Positions 1 through 7,949 are shown, counted from the first letter of the stretch. The stretch: 13,627 nucleotides of DNA from Candidatus Hydrogenedentota bacterium (GCA_026387845.1 JAPLKX010000674.1:1-13627), one strand, 5' to 3'. Program-made: numbers and translations. Notes: generated from the sequence alone by a model not told the origin.

Positions 1-657
1 AACGAAAGCCCACGCACCCGCCAAGGGGCGGCGCTGGCGCTGGGGCGGCTGGGCGATCCGCGCGCCGCGGCGCCACTCACTGCCTGCCTGAAGGATCAAG
101 ACGAAGCCGTGCGGAGTCAGGTGGAGAGGGCATTGAAAGAGATGGAGTTGAAACCGTTCATCGAGAAGGGAACGCACATGCTTGATGTGGCGAGCGCGGA
201 CCTGAACGGCGATGGGACCACGGACTATATTCTGGTGTTGGAAAACCAATGGCAAAAACCGGAGGAGCTTCGCATAGAAGAGGGGCCGAGGCCACTGCTG
301 ATCTTGCTTCGTGATGCAGTGGGACGGCTCAAGTCGGTTAAGCGTAATGACAAGATGATCGGTTCTACTGAAACCCTTGAAGGAGCGGACGACTTTGGCG
401 GAGTTGAGGCTGGCGTCAAGACGTTTACGGTTCATCACGGGGGATCCTACGGCAACGGACAAGCGTGGTCGACCGCCTATACGTTCAATTACTCGCGCAT
501 TGACAAGACCTGGCAGTTGGTTAAAGCCGAGGAGTACCGGGGCCAGCGGTCGAATGAGGAGGAGATAAACGAGGTTTACACGCCGCCCAAAGACTACGGC
601 AAGATCGACATCGCCGATTTTGATCCGGCGACTTACTTATGGAAAGGCGAACGCTGA
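1..657 (+). CDS. C-terminal part of a HEAT-repeat protein with an FG-GAP-like calcium loop (5' end outside window)
   Basis: The frame is open from the first base, so the gene begins upstream; 218 residues are visible, ending at TGA 655-657. The first ~45 residues look like a PBS-lyase/HEAT-like repeat: RQGAALALGRLGDPRA, then a second helix containing LKDQDEAVRSQVERAL. A GTG at 109 lies inside this helix and is unlikely to be the true start. Next comes LDVASADLNGDGTTDYILVL, which has the D-x-N-x-D-G spacing of FG-GAP/VCBS calcium loops. The last ~120 residues (rich in W and Y, with VHHGGSYGNGQAW) match no family I recognise. HEAT repeats usually make protein-protein contacts and the calcium-loop motif is typical of exported proteins, but the N-terminus and any signal peptide are not visible. 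Substrate and partner are unknown. The next gene starts 39 bp downstream on the same strand. Confidence 0.8.
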   Translation, partial: NESPRTRQGAALALGRLGDPRAAAPLTACLKDQDEAVRSQVERALKEMELKPFIEKGTHMLDVASADLNGDGTTDYILVLENQWQKPEELRIEEGPRPLLILLRDAVGRLKSVKRNDKMIGSTETLEGADDFGGVEAGVKTFTVHHGGSYGNGQAWSTAYTFNYSRIDKTWQLVKAEEYRGQRSNEEEINEVYTPPKDYGKIDIADFDPATYLWKGER

Positions 658-696
658 CCATGTGATGCAGGGCCGCGTGCCCGGGAGGATGAGAAT

Positions 697-882
697 ATGA
701 AGACGCTACGTGTAATTGCGGTGCTTGCGGGGAAGCGTATCAGGACGTGGTTAAGAGTGCTGGCTTTCCATGGCGTCGTTCTAGTCGCGTTTCTTGGGTT
801 GTACGGCTGCAATCGGCCCGTGGAGCTCCGTCTCCAACTGAAGCCCGGCGATGTCTATACCAGCCTGATAACGGTGTCCTGA
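697..882 (+). pseudogene. truncated lipoprotein (N-terminus only)
   Basis: ATG at 697 is preceded by GGGAGG with 8 nt spacing, a good ribosome-binding site. The product has a basic N-terminus, a hydrophobic stretch (VVLVAFLGLYG) and a lipobox LYGC at about residues 35-38, so it looks like a type II signal peptide for lipidation. The mature part begins NRPVELRLQLKPGDVY. This resembles the start of predicted lipoproteins with an 'LxLKxGDxY' beginning (DUF6263-like, from memory). The frame stops after 61 residues, far too short for a lipoprotein of that kind. At about 868-875 the sequence becomes, in another reading frame, part of an unrelated protein. I read this as a lipoprotein gene cut off by an insertion or deletion, with only its expression start left. 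A 61-residue lipopeptide could still be made. Confidence 0.6.
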
Positions 883-1125
883 CCTTCCTCGGTCAAAAGC
901 TCAACGGGAACTTCCAAGGCGAAGTCATGAACAGCTTCAAAAAGCGTTGGCCCGGAGCCCACGTGAAACATCGGATGAAAGGCAACCGGATCAAAATGTA
1001 CGACAAGCACGGGTGCGTACTGCGGATCGAGACAGTGATCAATCATCCCTACGAGTTTCGCGTCCGGCGCGAAGGCATACGCCAAGGCGCATGGGGCACG
1101 GGCTGGTACCCAACCGCATGCTTGA
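870..1125 (+). pseudogene. internal fragment of an uncharacterised conserved family (FLG-KL / IKMYDK / VLRIET motifs)
   Basis: In the third frame the translation from about 870 reads VLTFLGQKLNGNFQGEV, then VKHRMKGNRIKMYDKHG, VLRIETVINHPYEF and RVRREGIRQG. I recall this motif order from a family of ~400-residue bacterial proteins usually annotated hypothetical, where the segment is internal and is followed by a region leading to a winged-helix-like end. The family name and function are not known to me. There is no plausible start of its own, since the frame upstream runs into the lipoprotein gene in a different frame. The family-like pattern is lost at about 1105-1125 (after GTGWYP). Both ends are therefore junctions. 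Gene callers would fuse this piece with transposase sequence into one spurious ORF at 747-1238. Confidence 0.5.
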
Positions 1126-1130
1126 ATTTA

Positions 1131-1422
1131 TCTCCAAAGGTAGTTCTACTGCCGCCCCCAAACCCCAACTTGAACGCACAGATCGAGCGCTATATGCGAG
1201 GCATGAAATCTAAATGTCTTGAACGGTGGTGTTCTTAGGGGAACGCTCATTGCGCCGCGCATTGGCTGAGTTCGTAGCCCATACCATGGTGAGCGTAATC
1301 ATCAGGGACTCGACAATCATCTTATCGAGCCGGGTGACAACGTCGGGCAAACGTGGGGGAGAGTCACTCGCCGTGACCGGCTCGGTGGGATGCTCCAATA
1401 TTACTTCCGCGAAGCTGCCTAA
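1131..1422 (+). pseudogene. C-terminal remnant of an rve/DDE integrase-type transposase, two frameshifts
   Basis: Three frames join into the end of an integrase-core transposase (IS481/IS3-like rve fold). Frame 3 (1131-1226) gives KVVLLPPPNPNLNAQIERYM and MKSKCLER. This is the PPxSPNLNAxxERF..SIKxECL region, with the third catalytic acidic residue as the E of IER. Frame 2 (1226-1281) gives VVFLGERSLRRALAEFVAH. Frame 1 (1282-1422) gives YHGERNHQGLDNHLIEPGDN and RRDRLGGMLQYYFREAA, then TAA, the typical end of these enzymes. The join at 1281/1282 is explained by loss of one base between the codons for H and Y. The N-terminal domain and the first two catalytic Asp residues are missing, so it cannot be active. 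Its orientation matches the two fragments upstream. Confidence 0.85.
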
Positions 1423-1866
1423 TGATCTTGACTGCTTGCCGCAGGGCCAATGGGTGAATTCCGCCTAATCGGGGTTCTGATCATTGGGGAGACGATTGAT
1501 GGCCTGCGAACTGACAAAACGACGGCCGAAATTCAGCAGCATTTCCAGGCCCAACTGTTGCGTGCGCCTGAACTTGGCATACCGATGAGTATCTTGACCC
1601 TACGGGCCCTACGCTTAAAATCCGGGATTACTCCCGTTCCTCCAAGGGCTCGCTACAAGGCAGCGGCCAAACCTTACCGGGGGGGACTTGCACCCACTAG
1701 ACTTCGCAACCTTGCTCAGCCGCACCGGGAACGAGAAGCAAACGAGTGCAACCTGTTCAATCTCAAGGCGTACTTCAGCATCGACCCAACTACCCCATAC
1801 CCTGCCAGAGAGAGTTCACTCTTCTGTCATACTATCCAACTGCGCCGCTATTTCGCAAGAACGGAC
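1423..1866. other. non-coding stretch after the transposase remnant
   Basis: About 440 bp lie between the transposase stop and the 3' end of the convergent kinase gene. An ORF crosses it (1450-1923, plus), but its composition is not protein-like (runs such as PVPPRARYKAAAKPYRGG), it has no convincing ribosome-binding site, and it runs into the antisense of the kinase 3' end. I see no RNA gene and no strong terminator. It probably holds the trailing flank of the mobile element plus decayed sequence. Confidence 0.5.
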
Positions 1867-4023
1867 TCAGGGAAGCCCCCAAATCTCGTAGACTTGTCGT
1901 GCTTTCGCGAAATCCAATGCTAGGGTAGACTCCCCGTCTCGAATGTATAGGCCATCCTTGTTCATTGCCTCCAAGACCTCTTTCCGGACATCGAACAGTT
2001 GCACTAGGCGCATGCTAGCGGAAGCCGTGTTCTGTTCAAACGGCACATCCCCAAGCCTCGCCATGTCCAAAGCCCGCCAAGCGCCGGAAGATGTGGACCA
2101 CGCCAACAGAAAGCATTGACCGGGCGATCCGGCGCCGGTGTCCGGATACGCGATTAGCGCCATCCGCGGCGAGTCGAGTTTCTTGCTCACGTCGTCAAGA
2201 GCGCAAAGGGTACGAATCAGCAGCGCCGCCTCAATGACCGTGGCCCTTTTTTGCTCTACCACTTCACGCATGGTTCGAACGGTCTGCTGGGGCTCCTGTG
2301 GAAGTCTGCAGGCAGGCTCCACAACCACCAGCGGCGAGTCGCCCTGAAACAGGCGTGTCACGCAAAGCGCCAGCCAGTTCTCCGGACTCGTACTTGGAAG
2401 CTGGGCTTCGTGCATTTGCGCCAGCATCTCCGAACCTAGAGTCCTCAAGGAAGGATCAGGCGTGAGGGTCCACGCCGTAAGCGAGGCGAGGATGAAGCGT
2501 TTGTCTACGGCCTTACCTCCAGGTTCTTGCAGGTCCCACTTCACCACTTGTTTCGGCAAGAGACGCGACATTGCCTTGTCGGAGGCCAGCACCGCTTCGT
2601 TCTCGTCGACGATGGACCATTGAATGTGGACGGGGGTCTCCTCTCGTATTTCAAAATTGAGTATCTCTATCGAGGGATAAACCCGTTTGTCGAAAGGCTT
2701 GCCGGCTTCTATTGTATACGTCAGCCCGTCCTCGATATTCTTGACCATCGGCGATATCGGATTGACGACTCCAAAACGCACGCGGATCGTGGTTCTCTTT
2801 TGATACAGTCCCCTGATTCGAAACCACGGCGGCCTGTCATAAGCCTTGATTGTATTGTGCAAGCTCAACGGCACGTATTCCAGGTATTCGGCCAGGATGT
2901 ACTCCTGCCCGCCCGGGATTGCCGCACTTTTGGGAGTCAGGCCGGAAGTGTCCTGCGTAGTTCCTGCGGCCTCGGAAGATGCTTTCAGCTCAGGGCCGTC
3001 TCTGAGAAAGGCCACATACAATCCGAGGAGGGCGGTCACCGCGGCAAGAAACACGATCCACGCCGGGATCATCAGTCGGCGGCGGGACGTCAGACGTCCT
3101 CTTCCTGGCGCGCAAGGCACCGTCGGTAGGTCAGGCGGATACCGAACCATTTCGATAGCTTTGCGGAGATCGCCGAGGAGCAGTTCCGCGCTCTGATATC
3201 GTTCCTCAGCGTCATGGGCGCAAGCCTTCTCGACGATCGTGGCGACAAACTCAGGTATGTCCGATCTCCTGTTCCGGAGGAGAACACGCGCGTTTTTCCG
3301 AATGTTATCGAGAACATACGACGTGTTTCCGATCTGGGACCTCTCGCAGAAAGGATAGGCATTGGAGAGTAGTTCATACAGGGTGACACCGATGGAGAAG
3401 ATATCGCAGCGGGCGTCCGCGGCGCGGCCGTCAATGACTTCCGGAGGCATATAGGGAAGTGAGCCAAGGATGACGCCGAAAGTAGAAGAAGTGCCGCGTG
3501 ACATGCGCAGGCGCGCGATGCCGAAGTCGGCGAGTTTCACGTGTTCCGTGTCAGGATCGATGAGAAGGTTTGCCGGTTTGATGTCGCGGTGGAGAATCCC
3601 GTGTGCATGGGCAAACGCTACCGCATCCGTAACACTAGCGACGATCTGAAGCGCCTGCAACACGGGCAACCCATCGGGAACCTCGCGCAGCAAGGCCGCG
3701 GCGCTTGACTGGACGTATTCGAGGGCCAAGTAGTGACGCCCCGCGTGCTCACCATGCGTATAGATTTGGACAACGCAGGGGTGCTTGTTGAGTTGGGCAA
3801 TCGCTTTGGCTTCCCGTCGGAACAGCTTGTCGTGAAGCGGTTCGCCGGAGTTCGACAGGAACTTCAGAGCCACGTCCCGCTCGAGTTCCTTGTCCCAAGC
3901 GCGGTAAACGGTCGCAAAACCACCCCTCCCCAATACGTCGATCACCAGATACGTTCCGACGGTCTGTCCGATGAGGGGATCGGAGGATGAAGATGCCGTA
4001 GTCTCCTCGCTTTGATTATCCAT
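1867..4023 (-). CDS. transmembrane Hanks-type serine/threonine protein kinase
   Basis: 718 residues from ATG at 4023. An in-frame TTG at 4041 would add six residues, but AGGA lies 7 nt before the ATG and only 3 nt before the TTG, so I prefer ATG. The kinase domain spans residues ~24-290 and is complete: glycine loop LGRGGFATVY (31-40), ATP-binding Lys54, helix-C Glu71, catalytic loop HRDIKPANLL with Asp147, DFG at 166-168, and a MPPE activation-segment end near 192. It should phosphorylate Ser/Thr in the cytoplasm. One membrane helix follows at ~319-340 (basic residues, then IPAWIVFLAAVTALLGLYVAF). The remaining ~375 residues should lie outside the inner membrane and match no sensor I know: no PASTA, WD40 or FHA repeats, predicted mixed beta/alpha. 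It follows the transglycosylase stop by 35 bp, so the two are probably one operon. Confidence 0.93.
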   Translation of the reverse strand: MDNQSEETTASSSSDPLIGQTVGTYLVIDVLGRGGFATVYRAWDKELERDVALKFLSNSGEPLHDKLFRREAKAIAQLNKHPCVVQIYTHGEHAGRHYLALEYVQSSAAALLREVPDGLPVLQALQIVASVTDAVAFAHAHGILHRDIKPANLLIDPDTEHVKLADFGIARLRMSRGTSSTFGVILGSLPYMPPEVIDGRAADARCDIFSIGVTLYELLSNAYPFCERSQIGNTSYVLDNIRKNARVLLRNRRSDIPEFVATIVEKACAHDAEERYQSAELLLGDLRKAIEMVRYPPDLPTVPCAPGRGRLTSRRRLMIPAWIVFLAAVTALLGLYVAFLRDGPELKASSEAAGTTQDTSGLTPKSAAIPGGQEYILAEYLEYVPLSLHNTIKAYDRPPWFRIRGLYQKRTTIRVRFGVVNPISPMVKNIEDGLTYTIEAGKPFDKRVYPSIEILNFEIREETPVHIQWSIVDENEAVLASDKAMSRLLPKQVVKWDLQEPGGKAVDKRFILASLTAWTLTPDPSLRTLGSEMLAQMHEAQLPSTSPENWLALCVTRLFQGDSPLVVVEPACRLPQEPQQTVRTMREVVEQKRATVIEAALLIRTLCALDDVSKKLDSPRMALIAYPDTGAGSPGQCFLLAWSTSSGAWRALDMARLGDVPFEQNTASASMRLVQLFDVRKEVLEAMNKDGLYIRDGESTLALDFAKARQVYEIWGLP

Positions 4024-4058
4024 AGATCCATCCTGCCGCAACCAAGCGTCCTAATTCC

Positions 4059-6473
4059 TCACTCCCTGTAAATTCCTGCTGCCGTAACGATCATCATGTC
4101 CGTGAGGATGCCTGTCACCAGAATGCGGGTCTCCCCATACCAAATGGTGTCGACCATGTATTCAACGTCTTTGTCTCGACCGAGATTCTTCCAGACCTCC
4201 ATCCAGTTCTTCACGGCCGGGGCGCCCGCGTTATGGTCCATAATGGCAAACAGTAAGCCGTATTCGCCCGGGTAACGCGGCAACACATCTGACATGAAGT
4301 ACCGTGCTGCAAGGTCATATTGCAGGTCTTTGTTGAGCAGGAACGCTGCCGCGGAACGATTTTCGGTCAGCAATCCCCACTTCTTGTTGAGGTCCTCGAA
4401 GGTGCGGGGCATGAATTGGAACAAACCGAGGGCATGCATGGGGGAAAGGGCTGCGGGATAGAATCGGCTTTCTCGTCGCGCCACACTATACAGAAGTTCA
4501 GCCAGATGCTCGCTTTCGAGAGTTCCGGGGCGGCTGTATGCGTGGGCCTTCGCCATCACGAGTTCCTTGTCCACGGGGGCGTAGGCGGTAGCCAGGTAGT
4601 GAGGGTCATTCTGGACTGCGCCTCGCTCATCACGTCGGATATCGCCGAAGGGACCAATGAGGGCCATAACAAGCGGCCAGTCCTGAACGACCTGCGCCAC
4701 AGCGCCGACGACCCGCAGGCAGTTGGCGGTCCGTTCCTTCATGGGCTGCTCTTCGGGGGCGCTCCCGCCTGCCGACCGCGCAGCGAATATCGCATCCTGT
4801 CGCAACGACAAGACCACGGACAAGCATGGCGTCAGGCCCTGTTTGTCGAGTTCCGTGAGGGGCACTTCCTCTAGTCGCTGCGAAGGGAAGCTCTTTGTGA
4901 AAGTCGTCTCCCCCGAGAGCCCTGCCTGGTACAGCCCCGAGTCGAGCGCCTGCCTGATACGGGCATGATACGCGCTCGGCGTCTCCTGGAACGGCTCGAT
5001 GCGGCTCTCGCGATAGCGGGACCGGATTTCCTCTTCAACGTCGGGTGGCAGCCACAAGCGCTCTCGGGCCGGCGCGCTTGCACCGGGTTGCAGTGCCAGG
5101 TGGAGGCGCGCTCTCAGCGCGTGGAAGTCGTAGGGCAGAGCCTCGATGAGCGTGCGGAAGTGCTTCTCGGCCGTGTCCCTCTGCCCGAGTTCCTCATGGA
5201 TTCTTCCGAGCCAGAAAAGCGCCCTGCCATAGAAGGGCCCCCCGGGCCTGAGCTCGTTCAGTCGGAGCAGAAGGTCGCAGGCCGATTCCAGATCGCCGGG
5301 TCGCTGTCGCTGATACAGGGCCATGGCGGGAACGAAATGCGCGCTGTCTTCATAGTCATTGTTGTCCGACACTGCGCGGAGAGATTCGTAGGCCTTGAGA
5401 CACTCCTCTATTTGATCTTGCTCGAAGTGATACATACCCAACTGGTGCAATGCATCGTCTGTTCTGCTCCCGTTTGGAAACGTCTCTACGAGCCTCTCCA
5501 GGTCACGCTTGAACGAAGCCGTATCGGTCGATTTTGCCCAAATCGCCCGCCTAAACAAGGCCTCTTGAACAGTTTTGGGATCAGAGGACTGATCAACCGC
5601 GACGGAGATCAATACTTGTGATTCCTCGCGCCATGCGCCCCGTTGCTGAATGCGGACGGTCTGGGCCAGATAGAACGCCGCCTCCGCTCTCGCCTGGCCG
5701 ACGGGCCCCTCGTATATTTCCCGAAGAAGACGGCTGGTCTGCGCGGTTTGTCCAAGTTCGAACAACCGTCTGGCTTGGAAGAGCTTGAGCCGTTCCGGCG
5801 ACGCCACGCCGGTTGAGACGAGGGCGGCTATGATCTCCCGTTCCAGGGGTTCGAGTTCATCCGTCCGCGCAATGGAAAGGTAGTCCAGGAATAGTCTTTG
5901 GGCCCGATCTCTCTCCCCGGTTTTCCACGCCAGCACAGCGGCCTGCCGCAATGTATCCTCCTCAACCTGAGGCAAGCTGGGTAGCATAAGCCCCCGATAC
6001 ATGCCTTGAGATGCTTTGGAGTCGTGAATGGACGAAACGCAGCCAAGCATTTGTCCGGACAGCTCTCGGTCGGGTTTTGGGTTTTCGTTCAGAAGGACGA
6101 GACTACGCCATAGGGCAATCGAGGCGAGTCCAATTGCGCCGTAGTCATCGCCGTGGGAAGGCCGCGATGCCCAAAAAACGATGGCAGCGTACTTGCGCGC
6201 AGCCTCGTCCTTTTCTCCCGCCGCCAAGTCGCTCTCGGCTTGCAGAAACGTCCGATAGGGCCAAAGTGGGTTGTCCGTGGCATCTTGCGGCTTTCCGTCG
6301 GTAGACTCGTTGGTCTGCATGGCCGGGCGAGCCTCCCCAATCGCAGCAAGCATCTCCTTCAACAATGCTTGCCCGCTGCTCGGATCATCGGAGTCGGCCG
6401 AGGAGACCGAGAGCATTCCCAAGACCACGAGAAGAACAGCCAACGACACAGCGAAATTCCCCCCTCGTTTCAT
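4059..6473 (-). CDS. periplasmic lytic transglycosylase (Slt-type) with a long helical-repeat N-terminus
   Basis: 804 residues, ATG at 6473, with AGGAAA 8 nt before it. Residues 1-26 form a signal peptide (KRG then FAVSLAVLLVVLGMLSVSSA), which sends it to the periplasm. Residues ~60-480 are TPR-like helices, for example DDALHQLGMYHFEQDQIEEC and GRALFWLGRIHEELGQRDTA, matching the superhelical ring of Slt70-type enzymes. The catalytic SLT domain is at ~650-775: SVARRESRFYPAALSP with catalytic Glu668, GLFQFMPRTF (the GLMQLMP motif), and HNAGAPAVKNW (the YNAG-motif equivalent). A late W-YGETR-LVTGIL matches the Slt 'IPFxETRxYVxxVL' helix. The enzyme cleaves the MurNAc-GlcNAc bond of peptidoglycan, forming 1,6-anhydroMurNAc. 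It is longer than E. coli Slt70 (about 620 mature residues). The kinase gene follows closely on the same strand. Confidence 0.93.
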   Translation of the reverse strand: MKRGGNFAVSLAVLLVVLGMLSVSSADSDDPSSGQALLKEMLAAIGEARPAMQTNESTDGKPQDATDNPLWPYRTFLQAESDLAAGEKDEAARKYAAIVFWASRPSHGDDYGAIGLASIALWRSLVLLNENPKPDRELSGQMLGCVSSIHDSKASQGMYRGLMLPSLPQVEEDTLRQAAVLAWKTGERDRAQRLFLDYLSIARTDELEPLEREIIAALVSTGVASPERLKLFQARRLFELGQTAQTSRLLREIYEGPVGQARAEAAFYLAQTVRIQQRGAWREESQVLISVAVDQSSDPKTVQEALFRRAIWAKSTDTASFKRDLERLVETFPNGSRTDDALHQLGMYHFEQDQIEECLKAYESLRAVSDNNDYEDSAHFVPAMALYQRQRPGDLESACDLLLRLNELRPGGPFYGRALFWLGRIHEELGQRDTAEKHFRTLIEALPYDFHALRARLHLALQPGASAPARERLWLPPDVEEEIRSRYRESRIEPFQETPSAYHARIRQALDSGLYQAGLSGETTFTKSFPSQRLEEVPLTELDKQGLTPCLSVVLSLRQDAIFAARSAGGSAPEEQPMKERTANCLRVVGAVAQVVQDWPLVMALIGPFGDIRRDERGAVQNDPHYLATAYAPVDKELVMAKAHAYSRPGTLESEHLAELLYSVARRESRFYPAALSPMHALGLFQFMPRTFEDLNKKWGLLTENRSAAAFLLNKDLQYDLAARYFMSDVLPRYPGEYGLLFAIMDHNAGAPAVKNWMEVWKNLGRDKDVEYMVDTIWYGETRILVTGILTDMMIVTAAGIYRE

Positions 6474-6960
6474 CAGTACGATTTCCTATAACGTTTACCA
6501 TCGCGGGCGGCGCTTTGGCTCTCGGGCACTGGTTATCCCGACGGCAGCCCCACAATTCCAAACCAGCCAAGGCGGCGCTGCCACCAAACGGCATGCAATG
6601 TATTGACGAGTTTACGAAATGATGTACGTGCGGTGCAAATAGAAGAAATCGACTAAACAGAGAACTTGAATCCCGTATGGTCAGTTAACCAGGCTCTGAG
6701 CCATGATTGAGAAAGAGGAAGTGCTGATGACATAGTGGAAGCCTTCCCGGGTAAGGCAGATCCAGCCGCCCGGAACCGCTGTTTAGACAGTGGGCGTCCA
6801 ACGAGGTGAAGGGAGTGTGCCCTGAATCTGACACGTGGCCCCGAGAACGGAATAGTTTGGGTGACTGGCGACTGTTTTGACCTAACGAGCAGGCCATCGA
6901 CCGTCCAACTCACGGCAAACACATACGCACACTTACAAGCGCACGACGAGGATATTGATC
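6474..6960. other. intergenic region, no recognisable gene
   Basis: It separates the leftward transglycosylase/kinase unit from the rightward regulator and should contain the promoter of the former. Open frames of 69-111 residues exist on both strands (for example 6653-6922, minus), but none has a ribosome-binding site and a recognisable protein pattern together. I found no clear -35/-10 pair, RNA or repeat here. Confidence 0.5.
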
Positions 6961-6987
6961 GGTTTTGAATTGTGATTGAGCGAACTA

Positions 6988-7015
6988 TGGGCGGCGGGTA
7001 CAGATGCTATATAAT
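6988..7015 (+). promoter_or_regulatory. sigma70-like promoter of the first GntR regulator
   Basis: -10 box TATAAT at 7010-7015. At 16 bp spacing the -35 position (6988-6993, TGGGCG) is poor. CAGAT and ATCTG flank the centre of the -10 region as a perfect 5-bp inverted repeat (7001-7005 and 7014-7018), a possible operator. The same stretch precedes the second regulator copy. Confidence 0.55.
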
Positions 7016-7082
7016 CTGCCAAGTTGTCGTAGGACGTGCAGGGGAACAGCGTTAGTGATTGGGAACAAAAAGGAGCGAAGAA

Positions 7083-7526
7083 GTGATCCAGAGCATCGAC
7101 ATTCATAGTAGCGTGGCCGTCTATGTCCAGATAGAAAACCACGTGCAGTTCGCCATTGCCTCAGGCCGTCTTAAGCCTGGCGACAAGCTGCCATCAGTTC
7201 GTGAACTCTCAGAGCGTCTCGGCGTCAATCCCAATACGATCGCAAAAGCTTACCGCGATCTCGAGGTCATGGGCTTGTTGTACACGCGCCGCGGCATGGG
7301 CGTGTTTATCGACAAGGACGTAGAAGCCAAGTGTGGCCAGGACTGCCGCAAACGCATCATCGGGCGGTTGTTTGAAGTCGTCGCAGAAGCCAAGGCCGCG
7401 GGCATGTCTCGCAAAGAAGTACTCACCATCGTCGAGGCAAGCATTGCCGTTGATGCCACGCCATATGGAGAGACGCCCTCTTCATTGATTGCATTGGCCA
7501 AGCAGCCGAAGAAGACCTCCAAGTAA
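7083..7526 (+). CDS. GntR-family transcriptional regulator, YtrA-like subfamily, copy 1
   Basis: 147 residues from GTG at 7083. AAGGAG at 7070-7075 with 7 nt spacing decides this start over an in-frame TTG at 7059. Residues ~10-77 are the winged-helix domain of GntR proteins: VYVQIENHVQFAIASGRLKP, GDKLPSVRELSERLGVNPNT, AKAYRDLEVMGLLYTRRGMG. The short (~65-residue) C-terminal helical part is what defines the YtrA subfamily, which has no FCD or UTRA ligand domain; it probably serves dimerisation. It contains a cysteine pair, C84-G-Q-D-C88, that might bind a metal or sense redox (speculative). YtrA regulators normally sit before ABC-transporter genes that they repress; no such genes follow here. 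Copy 2 lies ~1.2 kb downstream with ~92% protein identity. Confidence 0.92.
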   Translation: MIQSIDIHSSVAVYVQIENHVQFAIASGRLKPGDKLPSVRELSERLGVNPNTIAKAYRDLEVMGLLYTRRGMGVFIDKDVEAKCGQDCRKRIIGRLFEVVAEAKAAGMSRKEVLTIVEASIAVDATPYGETPSSLIALAKQPKKTSK

Positions 7527-7559
7527 CCGCAAAACTTTTCTGGCATCGAAAACAATAAC

Positions 7560-7586
7560 GTGGCCACCTCCAACGGGGGTGGCCAC
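7560..7586 (+). terminator. hairpin, possible terminator after GntR copy 1
   Basis: A perfect 9-bp inverted repeat, GTGGCCACC (7560-7568) and GGTGGCCAC (7578-7586), closes a 9-nt loop 33 bp after the stop codon. Only a short T run (ATTT) follows, so termination may be weak. Upstream AATAAC gives little support for the reverse direction. Confidence 0.45.
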
Positions 7587-7607
7587 ATTTGCCTTGTGCC
7601 GTACTGT

Positions 7608-7646
7608 AGCGGGGGGCGGATTCGAACCGCCGACCTTTGTGTTCCG
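7608..7646 (-). tRNA. tRNA 3'-end fragment (T arm and acceptor half only)
   Basis: On the minus strand GGCGG-TTCGAAT-CCGCC (7615-7631) is a perfect T arm with the conserved TTCGAAT loop. It is followed by a 7-nt acceptor-like CCCCGCT and an A (7607-7614). I find no matching 5' acceptor strand (AGCGGGG), D arm or anticodon arm within the next ~100 nt, so it is not a complete tRNA. On the plus strand it encodes GGRIRTADLC, a peptide often seen when tRNA 3' ends are mistranslated. It may be a relic of an integration site. The 'tRNA' type is used here for a fragment. Confidence 0.45.
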
Positions 7647-7908
7647 GCTCCTCAGGTGCTGAGTATGAATACGGGGATTGGGGCCTTCCTGATTGAATGT
7701 GTATTCCTTTTCACAACCTTGCCCACAGACCGATTTTCCACTTGCCCGCGGTCCTTCTCAAGGCCTTATTCTGCCCTTACGGATGCGTGTCCGAAGTGTC
7801 AAGGGTTTTGCGAAGTGCTTTACCGACAGTGGTTTGTACGCCGCGATGAGGTGAACAATGGTTGCACATACGGGCTGGTCGTTGTCCGTTGCCATGGAGA
7901 ACCACACG

Positions 7909-7927
7909 GACGGCCTTCACCGGACGG
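7909..7927 (+). repeat. 19-bp direct repeat, copy 1
   Basis: GACGGCCTTCACCGGACGG occurs here and, identical, at 8155-8173 in the same orientation. The copies flank the minus-strand TnpA remnant. On the minus strand both encode a PVKAV-like peptide, so they may be a duplicated piece of the same decayed gene. Confidence 0.7.
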
Positions 7928-7949
7928 TTGCGACGGACAGGAGCGCGAA

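Noticed and set aside
747..1238. 163-residue plus-strand ORF as a single gene
   Set aside because: It merges an out-of-frame piece of the lipoprotein gene, the unknown-family fragment and the first part of the transposase remnant, and has no proper start.
1677..1700. GGACTTGCACCC resembling a tRNA T arm or intron motif on the minus strand
   Set aside because: Stem bases do not pair as a T arm and no acceptor or intron structure surrounds it.
6653..6966. Minus ORF 6653-6922 and a plus-frame end reading LTANTYAHLQAHDEDIDRF, loosely like an integrase tail
   Set aside because: The match is a few residues long, and no catalytic R-H-R-Y context or start is present.
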